64,000 nucleotides of DNA, taken from NCBI GenBank assembly GCA_029946065.1, contig JAQSDU010000004.1, forward strand, positions 99,201 to 163,200, written 5' to 3'. Positions 17,915 through 27,124 of this stretch are shown one piece after another (positions within the stretch are counted from its first letter, which is position 1; each line of letters begins with the position of its first letter). The notes beneath the pieces were generated by a model. That model saw only the letters and a program-made list of their open reading frames with translations, was not told where the DNA came from and did no database searches. The translations under genes were made by a program, and so were the position numbers. Source of the DNA: Flavobacterium sp. (GTDB taxonomy: Bacteria > Bacteroidota > Bacteroidia > Flavobacteriales > Flavobacteriaceae).

Positions 17915-17989
17915 AAAAGCCGATAATTATGAACTGCCCCCAAATAGTGTCTAAACTTTTGGGGGCACTGCACTGAACTTCCGGCTTTT
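17915..17989. terminator. Nested hairpin between convergent genes (bidirectional terminator)
   Basis: The outer stem AAAAGCCG (17915-17922) pairs with CGGCTTTT (17982-17989), flanked by A and T runs. Inside it is a second perfect 10-base stem TGCCCCCAAA/TTTGGGGGCA (17935-17944, 17958-17967). The outer part looks like an ordinary bidirectional terminator; the inner C/G-tract stem resembles an insertion-sequence terminal repeat. Confidence 0.65.
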
Positions 17990-17992
17990 CTT

Positions 17993-19549
17993 TTATAATG
18001 TTACTTTGAGCAATTGCTTTTTCTTGCCTTTTCTTCCCAAGAAATAAATCTCATTTCCGCTTCCCGAGATGGCACCGTCTGCAACCATAAAGGGTACTTC
18101 GTTGTCTTTATCATCAAGAATTTCCTGATAATCAAAATCGCCATTTTGGTTAATACGAATAATATTCAAGTTGGAGCGTTTAGTACTTGTCTGTCCAAAT
18201 TGGATCCGGTCGTTGCGTAATTTTTTCACTTTTTCACCGGTATTGATAAAGAAGTACGCATTATCGTCTTTTATAGTTGAAGTATAAGAAATATACGATT
18301 CGTCGCCACCGGTAGACTGCCTTTTGTTGATGTTTCGTGCCCAGATGATGTCGCCAGAGGTGCTAATTTTAGCGCTTACAATATCATCATAATGGTATGT
18401 AGTCGTAGTAGTGCTGCCGCCGTTTGGGGAGTAATGATAGTTGGTGACAATATAAAATTCTTCGGCATTGAAAACCATTTCGCCTTTAGCATTAATTAAA
18501 ATTTTACGGAAAGATAGATTTTTCAGCTCTTTGTCTTTGTCTTTTCCGTATTTGTCGATCATGAATTGTTCGGTAAACGGATTGAATTTTGATTTCTTGA
18601 TTTCAAGTGTTTTCGGATCGAGTTCGAAATAACTGATGCCTTTGTAACGGTTGTCGTTTTTGTCAGAATAGAACCCAATGCACGTTAGTCTGTCTTCAAA
18701 AATAATTGTCTTTAGCGATCTTGAAAAATGTTCGTCTGTATCAAAAACTTGTGCTTTTTCGCTGTCTTTTGTGATCCTCGTCAATTCAAATTGGTAGCGT
18801 CCACCTTCTTTTTTCTTTTTTGCTTCCTGCGTGTAGACTTTTCCGAGCAGGTAAAGCGTATTACCATCTTTGGATACATCGATGTTTTCGTAACTAAATT
18901 TTCGGTCTTTCACAGCTCTAGTAAAAGTGTGATCAATTTTTTGCGTCAGGCTTTTATCATATAAAAACAAACGATGAGTTTCTGTTTTTGAATCCTTGAT
19001 GTCTAAGGTTACGGCAAAAGCAGAACGGTCTTCATTGATGATCATCGAAGCGCCAGAGTCACCGTCAAACTGGCCGGCATTGAAAAAGCTAAATTGTTTG
19101 ATTTCGTCACTGTTGACACGAAAAAGCGGCGTTTTGGCAAATTTAAAATCATTGACGTTTGCGGTATTAGCGGAGCAGATGTACGCTTTTTCCTTTCTAT
19201 TGTATAGAAAATCAATGATGTGGATCTTATTACCATCCATTACCAAGCCTAAAACCGAGCTCTGTTTTTCTACATCGGCATATTTCATCGGATAATCAAA
19301 TTCATTGATCAGCTTCAGGTTGCTGCTGTAATGTTCAAAATAATAACCGATTCCCGAGGAAAACAGGCCTCCATGATATGACCTCACGATAATCAATCCG
19401 CCTGATCCATCGTTGGCTACAAGGGCAATGCTTGAAAATTTATATTCGTCTTTGAACACATCGCTTTTTTTGATTTGAAATGGAATGTCTTGTGCCTGAA
19501 ACCCAAAAGAAAATAGGCCAAGACATAAAAGAAATAATAATTTTTTCAT
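17993..19549 (-). CDS. Secreted protein of unknown function
   Basis: A 518-residue protein with a Sec signal peptide (MKKLLFLLCLGLFSFGFQAQ, cleavage likely after about residue 20) and no later membrane segment. The mature part is rich in alternating hydrophobic strands with repeated LYDKS, ISYFELD and WARNINKR-type segments, compatible with a beta-propeller, but I recognise no family. It has no T9SS sorting tail and no catalytic motif. It should be periplasmic or surface-associated. It is separated by 64 bases from the enoyl-CoA hydratase upstream and may be transcribed alone. Confidence 0.8.
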   Translation of the reverse strand: MKKLLFLLCLGLFSFGFQAQDIPFQIKKSDVFKDEYKFSSIALVANDGSGGLIIVRSYHGGLFSSGIGYYFEHYSSNLKLINEFDYPMKYADVEKQSSVLGLVMDGNKIHIIDFLYNRKEKAYICSANTANVNDFKFAKTPLFRVNSDEIKQFSFFNAGQFDGDSGASMIINEDRSAFAVTLDIKDSKTETHRLFLYDKSLTQKIDHTFTRAVKDRKFSYENIDVSKDGNTLYLLGKVYTQEAKKKKEGGRYQFELTRITKDSEKAQVFDTDEHFSRSLKTIIFEDRLTCIGFYSDKNDNRYKGISYFELDPKTLEIKKSKFNPFTEQFMIDKYGKDKDKELKNLSFRKILINAKGEMVFNAEEFYIVTNYHYSPNGGSTTTTTYHYDDIVSAKISTSGDIIWARNINKRQSTGGDESYISYTSTIKDDNAYFFINTGEKVKKLRNDRIQFGQTSTKRSNLNIIRINQNGDFDYQEILDDKDNEVPFMVADGAISGSGNEIYFLGRKGKKKQLLKVTL

Positions 19550-19613
19550 AGTAGATTGTTTCGTTTGATTGCCGAATATAATAAAAAATCGCGTCGAAAA
19601 ACGGGATCATTTT

Positions 19614-20396
19614 TTATTTTCCTGAAAACACGGCCTTCCTTTTGTCAAGAAATGCGGTAGTTCCTTCTTTAAAATCTTCGGTTCCGAAGCAATATCCAAA
19701 CGCTTTGATTTCAGTTTTATAACCGTCTTCGCCGTCTTTAAAATTGGCATTCACGGCTTTGATCGCTTTGCCAATCGCTACCGGAGAATTCCTCATGATT
19801 TTTTGAGCAATTCCATAACAAAAATCTAAAAGCGCAGCCTGCGTGACCACATAATTTACAAGTCCGTATTGTTTTGCTTCTTCTGCCGTAATCATTCCAG
19901 CGGTCATAATCATTTCCATCGCCTTGCCTTTGCCAACCAATTGAGGCAAACGTTGTGTTCCGCCATAACCCGGAATTACACCCAATGAGGTTTCCGGAAG
20001 CCCCATTTTCGCATTGTCAGAAGCAATTCTGAAATGACAAGCCATCGCCAATTCTAATCCGCCACCAAGGGCAAATCCGTTAATAGCGGCGATAACCGGC
20101 GTTTTCAAATTTTCGACATAATCAAATAATGATTCTTGTCCCTGTGCCGCAAGTTGTGCACCTTCTTCTACAGAAAAATGGGCGAATTCTGAAATATCAG
20201 CTCCAGCCACGAAAGCTTTTTCACCACTTCCCGTAAGGACAATCACGCGAATTTCAGGATCGTGTTGTAGTGTTTTAAATACGTCATGCAATTCCGCAAT
20301 CGTTGCTTTGTTTAGGGCATTTAATTTTTCAGGACGATTGATTGTAATGGTTGTGATGCCGTTTTCGTGGACAATCAGTATGTTTTCGTAATTCAT
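19614..20396 (-). CDS. Enoyl-CoA hydratase (crotonase family)
   Basis: Adds water to trans-2-enoyl-CoA in fatty-acid or amino-acid degradation. The 260-residue protein carries the CoA/oxyanion-hole segment AFVAGADISEF, GFALGGGLELAMACH with the first catalytic glutamate, and PETSLGVIPGYGGTQRL with the second. Both glutamates are present, so true hydratase activity is likely. It follows the histidine kinase gene by 3 bases, so the two share a transcript, although a functional tie is not obvious. Confidence 0.93.
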   Translation of the reverse strand: MNYENILIVHENGITTITINRPEKLNALNKATIAELHDVFKTLQHDPEIRVIVLTGSGEKAFVAGADISEFAHFSVEEGAQLAAQGQESLFDYVENLKTPVIAAINGFALGGGLELAMACHFRIASDNAKMGLPETSLGVIPGYGGTQRLPQLVGKGKAMEMIMTAGMITAEEAKQYGLVNYVVTQAALLDFCYGIAQKIMRNSPVAIGKAIKAVNANFKDGEDGYKTEIKAFGYCFGTEDFKEGTTAFLDKRKAVFSGK

Positions 20397-20399
20397 TTT

Positions 20400-21872
20400 T
20401 TAAGTTTTGGTTAGGGGCAGCGAGACAGTAAAAACTGTACCGCGACCATATTTGGTTTCAAAAGTAATTGTTCCTTTATAATTTTCAATGATGTTTTTGA
20501 TAATTCCAAGTCCGAGGCCCATACCGCTAGTTTTCGTGGTAAATTTCGGCTCGAAAATATATTGTGAATTTTCAGGTTCGATGCCCACGCCATTGTCTTC
20601 AACGGTAATCAACACGTTGTTTTCTTCGCGTTTTACCCAAACAACAATCGATTTATACTCTTGATTTTCGGGAATGGATTGTATGGCATTTTTGACCAAG
20701 TTGGTGATGACGCGAATTAGTTGCGTTCTGTCTAATCTGGTGATGATTTTTTCTTCTTCGGCATTAAAATGGATGTATTCTTCGTTGAAAATTTCTAAAG
20801 CCAATTCTACGATTTCAACAACATTTAAAGTTTCATTCTGCTGCGCCGGCATCGATGCAAAATTCGAAAATGCCGAAGCTACCGATGACATCGTGTCGAT
20901 TTGTTGGATCAAAATCTTCGAGTAATCGTCCATTTTCTGGCGCACATCCGGGTCTTCTGGGTCAAATTTTCGCTGAAAACTCTGCACTGTCAATCGCATC
21001 GGTGTCAATGGATTCTTGATTTCATGTGCGACTTGCCGCGCCATTTCCCGCCACGCTTGTTCTCTTTCACTTTGCGCCAACATCACGGCACTTTGCTCGA
21101 GTTTGTCAACCATTCCGTTATAAGCGTTGATCAAAAGACTGATTTCGCGGCTGCTGTCTTGGAGTTCGATTTTTTCGTTTTTCTGATTCAAACTGGTTTC
21201 GGTAATTTTATCGGAAATCGCTTTTAATGATTTGGTGATGTAACTCGAAAGGAAATACGCCAACGCAAAAGCGATGATAAGCATAAATCCATAAACTTGT
21301 CCCAATCGAATCAAGAAATTCTGCAATTCTTTATCATAAAAACCGTCGTCTTCAATATATGGAAGGCTCACGATGCCGAGCGGCTTGAACTTTAAATCTT
21401 TGATCTGACTAAATGAAGAACGGTATTTTTTTCCGTCGATGACCTTGATATCAACATACCTTTTGTCCATTGAAGACTGCACCAATTTTAAAATATAATC
21501 CGGAATTGGCGGCGCAGATTTGTCGATAGAAAACGACGCTTTCGACGATTTTAGCAACTTCCCTTTAAGACTATAAATATTGATTTGCAGACTATGAATG
21601 TCTGCCAATTCGTGAATTTTATCCTTAAAAATCAGCGGTAGATTTTCCGAAGTGAGTGGGTATGTAGTGTTTGAAAGTATGAAATTGATGTGTTCTTTAA
21701 TCGCATTTTCTTTTCGTTCGAGCCTTTCCTGATGGTAAACTAGTGCTTCTTTCTTGAACTGAAAAATCGAAATCGAAGCCATTAAAATGGAAGCAATCAG
21801 CGTCAATAAAATCATCGACAGGAAAATCCGGATTCGTAAAGAGACGCGTTTTATTTTGACTGCCTTTAGCAT
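20400..21872 (-). CDS. NtrY-like membrane sensor histidine kinase
   Basis: A 490-residue two-component sensor. It has an N-terminal membrane helix (about 12-33), a periplasmic sensing region, a second helix (about 192-212), a HAMP-like linker, and the phosphoacceptor motif VAHEIKNPLTPMRL. The N, G1 and G2 ATP-binding boxes follow (NLVKNAIQS, VEDNGVGI, GMGLGLGIIKN). NtrY-type kinases read an H-E-I-K-N-P-L-T-P phosphobox, as here. No response regulator is adjacent. Its ATG abuts the hemJ stop, so it is the downstream partner of hemH-hemJ on the minus strand. That linkage to heme genes is noted without a known signal. Confidence 0.92.
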   Translation of the reverse strand: MLKAVKIKRVSLRIRIFLSMILLTLIASILMASISIFQFKKEALVYHQERLERKENAIKEHINFILSNTTYPLTSENLPLIFKDKIHELADIHSLQINIYSLKGKLLKSSKASFSIDKSAPPIPDYILKLVQSSMDKRYVDIKVIDGKKYRSSFSQIKDLKFKPLGIVSLPYIEDDGFYDKELQNFLIRLGQVYGFMLIIAFALAYFLSSYITKSLKAISDKITETSLNQKNEKIELQDSSREISLLINAYNGMVDKLEQSAVMLAQSEREQAWREMARQVAHEIKNPLTPMRLTVQSFQRKFDPEDPDVRQKMDDYSKILIQQIDTMSSVASAFSNFASMPAQQNETLNVVEIVELALEIFNEEYIHFNAEEEKIITRLDRTQLIRVITNLVKNAIQSIPENQEYKSIVVWVKREENNVLITVEDNGVGIEPENSQYIFEPKFTTKTSGMGLGLGIIKNIIENYKGTITFETKYGRGTVFTVSLPLTKT

Positions 21873-22421
21873 TTATGATTGGTTTCTTTCCCGGATTTTT
21901 TTGTAAAACCGGAAGCCGAGCATGATGATTACTGAAAATAAAATAATGCCGAGAACGCCATAAATCCAGTTGATGGCACTTTGTACGATTACTAAAAACA
22001 CAACAGCAAATAAGATAATTGTTGCGCCTTCATTCCACAAACGCATGAAATTAGAACTGTGTTTTATCTCATCGTTCTGCAATTGTTTGTAAATCTGATG
22101 GCATTTTATATGATAAAGATATAAGGCAAAAACGAAGCCAAGCTTGACGTGCATCCATGGTAATTGTAAAAAACCCGGATTGATATAAAGCAATAAAAAA
22201 GCAAAAAGACTTGCCAGTATTCCCGATGGCCAAGTGATAATATACCAAAGCCGATATGTCATAATTTTGTATTGTTGCTGCAAAATTTCCTTTTCGGGAG
22301 AAGGTTTCGCCGCTGCCTCAATTTGATAGACGAACAATCTAACGATATAAAAAAGCCCTGAAAACCAAGTAATTACAAAAATAAGATGTAATGATTTGAC
22401 ATAAGAATAATATTCTTCCAT
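21873..22421 (-). CDS. hemJ: HemJ-type protoporphyrinogen IX oxidase
   Basis: Membrane protein converting protoporphyrinogen IX to protoporphyrin IX in bacteria lacking HemG and HemY. The start at 22421 (MEEYYSYVKSLHLIF) is chosen over the ATG at 22481 because the family begins just before the conserved KSLHLIFVITWFSGL helix with its histidine. Four membrane segments follow, with RLWYIITWP and WMHVKLGFV..YH, the conserved histidine and arginine positions of the family. It lies downstream of hemH and converts its substrate precursor, so pathway context supports the call. Confidence 0.9.
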   Translation of the reverse strand: MEEYYSYVKSLHLIFVITWFSGLFYIVRLFVYQIEAAAKPSPEKEILQQQYKIMTYRLWYIITWPSGILASLFAFLLLYINPGFLQLPWMHVKLGFVFALYLYHIKCHQIYKQLQNDEIKHSSNFMRLWNEGATIILFAVVFLVIVQSAINWIYGVLGIILFSVIIMLGFRFYKKIRERNQS

Positions 22422-22564
22422 AGTTTTATAATTAGAAAGCTTTGCTGCAAAAAATATCGCAAAAACAGCAACAATCAGCAAGGCAATTCATCTTTCAAAA
22501 ATACCAAATTTATTGGGTAAAAATGTGTTTTATTTCAATCAGAAAAATACGGTTTAAAAAAGAA

Positions 22565-22634
22565 AAACCATTAAAACAGTAAGGCTTTAATTAAGCATTG
22601 CACTTAATAAAACTTAATATCTTAATGGTTTAAA
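22565..22634. repeat. Inverted repeat between hemH and hemJ
   Basis: AAACCATTAA (22565-22574) and TTAATGGTTT (22622-22631) are exact complements separated by 47 bases of AT-rich DNA. The right arm belongs to the CTTAATGGTTTAAA family also seen at 26180 and, inverted, at 32445. Confidence 0.7.
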
Positions 22635-22649
22635 ATATTTCAACGAATG

Positions 22650-23681
22650 TTAAACACCAACTTTCTCTGCAGCAACCCATTCGTTAATCCATTTTGCAAC
22701 GGTTTGAGACCATTCATCGCCGTCATTTAAACACGGAATTGCCATGAAATTTTCGCCGCCGTTTTCCTTGAATTGATGTGATGCTTCCATTGCGATTTCC
22801 TCCAAAGTTTCTAAGCAATCAGAAACGAAAGCGGGTGTCACAACCGCCAAATTCTTAATGCCTTTTGCCGGCATTTTATTGACTTCAACATCTGTATAAG
22901 GTGTTAACCATTTGTCGCCTGCCAATCTGGACTGAAAGGTCTGGCTGTATTTTCCTTCGGGAATGCCGAGCAATTTTACCACTTGTTTGGTTGTTTCATA
23001 ACATTGGTGGCGGTAACAAAATTCATGTGCCGGTGATGGCGTATTGCAACAAGAACCATTGATTTTGCAGTGAGATTTTGTGATATCGGTCTTCCTAATG
23101 TGGCGCTCCGGAATACCGTGATATGAAAACAACAAGTGATCGTATTCAAAATGCTTCAAATATTTCTGGATCGAATTGGCCAAATCCTTGATGTAATCTG
23201 GTTTATTGTAAAACGCCGGAACGATCGTGAATTTCATTTGTGGAAAATGCTTTTTCCGCAATTCTTCCGCCAAAACCAAAATAGTTTCTGTCGAAGCCAT
23301 CGCATGCTGCGGATACAAAGGAAACAACAAAACTTCGTCAACACCTTTGTCGTGCAACTCTTGTAATCCCGACATAATCGACGGATTTCCATAACGCATC
23401 GCCAACGAAACCGGCACTTCAACATGCTGTTCCACTTTTGCATGCATGCGTTGCGAAATGACAATCAGCGGCGAGCCTTCTTCCCACCAGATTTTTTTAT
23501 AGGCAGCAGCAGACTTTTCCGGTCTTTTTCTCAAAATGATACCGCGAACGAGCAATGCCCTTAGGAAATACGGCACATCGATAACACGCGCGTCCATTAA
23601 AAATTCGTCTAAATAAGGTTTTACATCTCTGGCGTTCGGACTTTCAGGCGATCCGAGGTTCACTAATAATACTCCTTTCAT
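22650..23681 (-). CDS. hemH: Ferrochelatase
   Basis: Inserts ferrous iron into protoporphyrin IX, the last step of protoheme synthesis. The 343-residue protein starts GVLLVNLGSPESP and carries the iron/porphyrin-site segment LLFSYHGIPERH with its conserved histidine, the SRLAGDKWLTPYT block and TPAFVSDCLETLEEI with the second conserved acidic site. CKINGSCCN adds a cysteine cluster, but I cannot say that it binds iron-sulfur. It precedes hemJ on the minus strand and lies next to an AraC-type regulator. Confidence 0.97.
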   Translation of the reverse strand: MKGVLLVNLGSPESPNARDVKPYLDEFLMDARVIDVPYFLRALLVRGIILRKRPEKSAAAYKKIWWEEGSPLIVISQRMHAKVEQHVEVPVSLAMRYGNPSIMSGLQELHDKGVDEVLLFPLYPQHAMASTETILVLAEELRKKHFPQMKFTIVPAFYNKPDYIKDLANSIQKYLKHFEYDHLLFSYHGIPERHIRKTDITKSHCKINGSCCNTPSPAHEFCYRHQCYETTKQVVKLLGIPEGKYSQTFQSRLAGDKWLTPYTDVEVNKMPAKGIKNLAVVTPAFVSDCLETLEEIAMEASHQFKENGGENFMAIPCLNDGDEWSQTVAKWINEWVAAEKVGV

Positions 23682-23755
23682 AAGGTTGGTTTTGTTGTAA
23701 AAGTAACAGAACTTGTTGGCTGTTAAATTGAGATTAACTATTTTTTATTGGTTGT

Positions 23756-24628
23756 TTAGGTATTCGGATTCAGTGACATTAGATACTTTTTGGGTGTCGT
23801 CGCAAATTTTTTCTTGAATGCGGATATGAAATGGCTCGATGTGCTATAGCCGATTCTTAATCCGACTTCGTTGACGTTGTGTGAGCCGTCTTCGAGCAGT
23901 TTTCGCGCATATTCCATCTTATAATCAAATAAAAAACTATAAACGCTGTCGCCGTAAATTTGCTTAAAACCCATTTTTAATTTCTTCAGGTTCAAACCAA
24001 CTTGGTCTGCCAATTCTTGTAATCCTGGCGGTTCCGCCATATTCGCAATTACGATTTCTTTTGCCTTGCGGATTTTTAAAACGTTGTCTTCGTCGATTAA
24101 AAACGGACATTGTTCTGCATCTGGATCTTCAGTACGGTTGAAATATAAACTCAGCAATTCGTAACTTTTTCCTTTGTAATACAGGTTTTTTATCGACGGA
24201 TGCAGGTTGAAATGAAATAACTGACTCAAAACAATCGCCATCGACGGACTGATATTGCCTTCGTCGTAGTATTTTTTATCCTTATTTTCTTCGCTTAAAA
24301 ACGGAATATAATCTGCTTCTGTTGAAAACAGCGCATGGAATTTTTTTATCGAAATAATTACTGAAATTACCCATGAATTTGCAGCCAATTCCAGATTTAA
24401 AGGCAGTGCTTTTTGCGGATTATAAAGAAATAATGACTTCTCTTCCTTCAATTCCAAGGCATAATTACCTTCATTAAAGATAAATTTCGCCTTTCCTTTA
24501 ATACCAAAGTGAAATTGTATAAGCCCTTGATTTATATGCCTTTCTGCACGAAAAATCTCGCTTTCATCATTCTGAAAACGGATTAATGTAAAGTCGTCTT
24601 CAATTTTTATTACTTCTTGAGAACCCAT
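23756..24628 (-). CDS. AraC family transcriptional regulator, PchR-like
   Basis: A DNA-binding regulator with an N-terminal cupin-like sensing domain (GLIQFHFGIKGKAKF, about 40-60) and two C-terminal helix-turn-helices. The latter contain LQELADQVGLNLKKLKMGFKQIYG and EVGLRIGYSTSSHFISAFKKKF, with the final TPKKY typical of AraC. The ATG at 24628 (MGSQEVIK) is chosen: a TAGATTTG -7-like box lies 37 bases upstream, and the extra 26 residues from 24706 look non-conserved. The N-terminus resembles siderophore/iron regulators of the PchR group. Position between hemH and hemA suggests control of heme or iron genes; this is inference. Confidence 0.85.
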   Translation of the reverse strand: MGSQEVIKIEDDFTLIRFQNDESEIFRAERHINQGLIQFHFGIKGKAKFIFNEGNYALELKEEKSLFLYNPQKALPLNLELAANSWVISVIISIKKFHALFSTEADYIPFLSEENKDKKYYDEGNISPSMAIVLSQLFHFNLHPSIKNLYYKGKSYELLSLYFNRTEDPDAEQCPFLIDEDNVLKIRKAKEIVIANMAEPPGLQELADQVGLNLKKLKMGFKQIYGDSVYSFLFDYKMEYARKLLEDGSHNVNEVGLRIGYSTSSHFISAFKKKFATTPKKYLMSLNPNT

Positions 24629-24823
24629 AGCGGTATTTTTTCGTATATGACATTGAAACCAACCAACAAATCTATTTAGAATTATTCTACATAAGCCATT
24701 TGCCAATGCTTGATTTCAGTACAAATTTAATAGAATTTACGTTGTTTTAGGCGTTTTGGTTTAAAAAATCCCATAGCGACACAAAAAGTCCTTCCAGCGT
24801 TACTTTTATAAATTGTATAATGA

Positions 24824-24831
24824 TAATTTTG
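24824..24831 (+). promoter_or_regulatory. Candidate -7 box for the hemA operon
   Basis: TAATTTTG fits TAnnTTTG and ends 25 bases before the hemA ATG; no TTG partner at standard spacing, which would suit an activator-dependent promoter. Confidence 0.35.
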
Positions 24832-24856
24832 TCTAACTTCTTAGGAAAGTGTAAAT

Positions 24857-26116
24857 ATGGAGCAAATAAACTTAACAAAGCATCAATACTTTTATTCGGT
24901 AGGGCTCAGCTATAAAAAAGCAGATGCCGAAACACGAGGAAAATTCAGTCTTGACGCTTTAGGCAAAACCCGATTGCTCGAACAGGCAAAACAAGAAGGT
25001 ATTGAAAGCCTTATTATAACGTCAACCTGTAACCGTACAGAAATTTATGGTTTTGCAGAGCATCCGTTCCAACTTATAAAATTAATTTGCGAAAATACCC
25101 ATGGTACTGTTGAAGAATTCCAGAAAGTGGGTTTTGTCTATAAAAACCAAGAAGCCATTGCGCACATGTTTCGCGTTGGCACCGGTTTGGATTCACAGAT
25201 TTTAGGCGATTTTGAAATCATCAGCCAGCTAAAAAACAGTTTTGCAGAGTCGCGCTCTTTTGGTTTGATCAATACTTTTTTGGACAGATTGATTAACGCT
25301 GTAATCCAGGCAAGCAAAAGAATCAAGACCGAAACGGAAATCAGCTCAGGTGCCACTTCGGTTTCATTTGCTTCAGTACAATATATTATTAGGAATGTTG
25401 AAAACATCAGCAATAAAAATATCCTTTTGTTTGGAACAGGAAAAATCGGAAGAAATACTTGTGAAAATTTAGTAAAACACACTAAAAACGAGCATATTAC
25501 GCTCATCAACAGAACAAAAGACAAAGCCGAAAAATTGGCCGGAAAACTAAATCTTATCGTTAAAGATTATTCGGAATTGCATCTAGAATTGCAAAAAGCC
25601 GATGTTGTCGTTGTTGCTACAGGTGCACAAAATCCAACCATTGACAAAGCGATTTTGAACCTCAAAAAACCATTGCTAATTTTAGATTTGTCGATTCCGA
25701 AAAACGTGCATCCTAATGTAACTGATTTGGACAATGTGACTTTAATTCACATGGACAATCTTGCGCAAATGACCGATGAAACTTTGGAAAAAAGAAAATT
25801 GCATATTCCTGCCGCCGAAGCCATCATTGAAGAAATCAAAGAGGAATTTGTGATTTGGACAAAAGCCCGCAAATTCGCCCCAACGATAAATGCTTTGAAA
25901 GAAAAACTCAACGCTATAAAAGTTTCAGAACTAGATTTCCAAAGCAAAAAAATCGTCGGTTTTAACGAAGAACAAGCTGAAATCATTAGCAATCGCATTA
26001 TCCAAAAAATCACGACGCATTTCGCCAATCACCTCAAAGACGATAATACGATGGTCGATGAAAGTATCGAATGGATTGAAAAAGTGTTCCAGATTGAAGC
26101 CAAACAAAACGTCTAA
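24857..26116 (+). CDS. hemA: Glutamyl-tRNA reductase
   Basis: First committed step of C5-pathway heme synthesis: glutamyl-tRNA is reduced to glutamate-1-semialdehyde with NADPH. The 419-residue protein has the catalytic cysteine 58 in TSTCNRTEIYG, the substrate-domain block DSQILGDFEIISQLK, the NADPH-binding LFGTGKIGRNT and a C-terminal dimerisation helix. The partner aminotransferase hemL is not in this window. It heads a plus-strand series of heme genes, with 84 bases to hemC. Confidence 0.97.
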   Translation: MEQINLTKHQYFYSVGLSYKKADAETRGKFSLDALGKTRLLEQAKQEGIESLIITSTCNRTEIYGFAEHPFQLIKLICENTHGTVEEFQKVGFVYKNQEAIAHMFRVGTGLDSQILGDFEIISQLKNSFAESRSFGLINTFLDRLINAVIQASKRIKTETEISSGATSVSFASVQYIIRNVENISNKNILLFGTGKIGRNTCENLVKHTKNEHITLINRTKDKAEKLAGKLNLIVKDYSELHLELQKADVVVVATGAQNPTIDKAILNLKKPLLILDLSIPKNVHPNVTDLDNVTLIHMDNLAQMTDETLEKRKLHIPAAEAIIEEIKEEFVIWTKARKFAPTINALKEKLNAIKVSELDFQSKKIVGFNEEQAEIISNRIIQKITTHFANHLKDDNTMVDESIEWIEKVFQIEAKQNV

Positions 26117-26200
26117 ATTGTTAAGAAATTAAGCTACTATTATGGCGACAACCATTACTTTCTTAATGCACCTTAATCCCTTAATGGTTTAAAGAAATCC

Positions 26201-27124
26201 ATGGTAAATCAAAAAACAATCCGCATCGGCACGCGCGATAGCGAACTCGCACTTTGGCAAGCGCATACCGTCGAAAAAAAGCTAAACGATTTAGGGTATC
26301 AAACCGAAATTATTGCCGTAAAATCTACCGGTGATCTTATTCTCGATAAACCTTTATATGAACTCGGCATCACAGGTATTTTTACCAAAACACTTGACGT
26401 TGCGATGATTAACGGTCAAGTTGATATTGCCGTGCATTCGATGAAAGATGTGCCAACGGCTTTGCCAATCGGGATCGTTCAAGCGGCAGTTTTGGAACGT
26501 GCGAGTGAAAAAGATATTTTGGTTTTCAAAAACAATCTCGATTTTTTACAAGATTCGGGTACGATTGCCACCGGAAGCCTTCGCAGACAAGCGCAATGGC
26601 TGAATCGTTTTCCGCACCACACTGTTGTGGACTTGCGCGGCAACGTTAACACAAGATTACAAAAACTCAACGATAACGACTGGAACGGTGCTGTTTTCGC
26701 GGCTGCAGGTTTGGAACGATTGAACCTAAAACCTGAAAATCACATCAATTTAGACTGGATGATTCCAGCACCAGCGCAAGGTGCGATGGTTGTCGTAGCG
26801 ATGCAAAATGATATTTTTTGTATCGAAGCGGTATCAAAACTAAATCATTTTCATACGGAAATCTGCACGCAAATTGAACGCGATTTCCTTAAAACACTCG
26901 AAGGTGGTTGTACGGCACCAATCGGGGCTTTGGCTTCGATTATCGATAACAAAATCAGGTTTGAAGGTGCATTATTTTCGCTTGACGGAAAAGACAAAGT
27001 TACGATTGAAAAAGCAGCCGATTTAGACCATTATCAATTTTTCGGAAAAGAATGTGCATTGGAAATCCTTGAAAATGGCGGCGAACGTGTAATGGATAAA
27101 ATCCGAAAAGATTTGGGTAAATGA
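26201..27124 (+). CDS. hemC: Hydroxymethylbilane synthase
   Basis: Polymerises four porphobilinogens into hydroxymethylbilane. The 307-residue protein shows IRIGTRDSELALWQA at the start, HSMKDVPT, the substrate-arginine block TGSLRRQAQW, LRGNVNTRL, and cysteine 237 in GGCTAPIGA, which anchors the dipyrromethane cofactor. A repeat of the CTTAATGGTTTAAA family lies just upstream (26180-26193). The stop overlaps hemD by four bases (ATGA), so the two are translationally coupled. Confidence 0.97.
   Translation: MVNQKTIRIGTRDSELALWQAHTVEKKLNDLGYQTEIIAVKSTGDLILDKPLYELGITGIFTKTLDVAMINGQVDIAVHSMKDVPTALPIGIVQAAVLERASEKDILVFKNNLDFLQDSGTIATGSLRRQAQWLNRFPHHTVVDLRGNVNTRLQKLNDNDWNGAVFAAAGLERLNLKPENHINLDWMIPAPAQGAMVVVAMQNDIFCIEAVSKLNHFHTEICTQIERDFLKTLEGGCTAPIGALASIIDNKIRFEGALFSLDGKDKVTIEKAADLDHYQFFGKECALEILENGGERVMDKIRKDLGK

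Noticed and set aside
17935..17967. An intact insertion sequence
   Set aside because: Only about 50 bases with inverted ends; no transposase frame and no target duplication identified.
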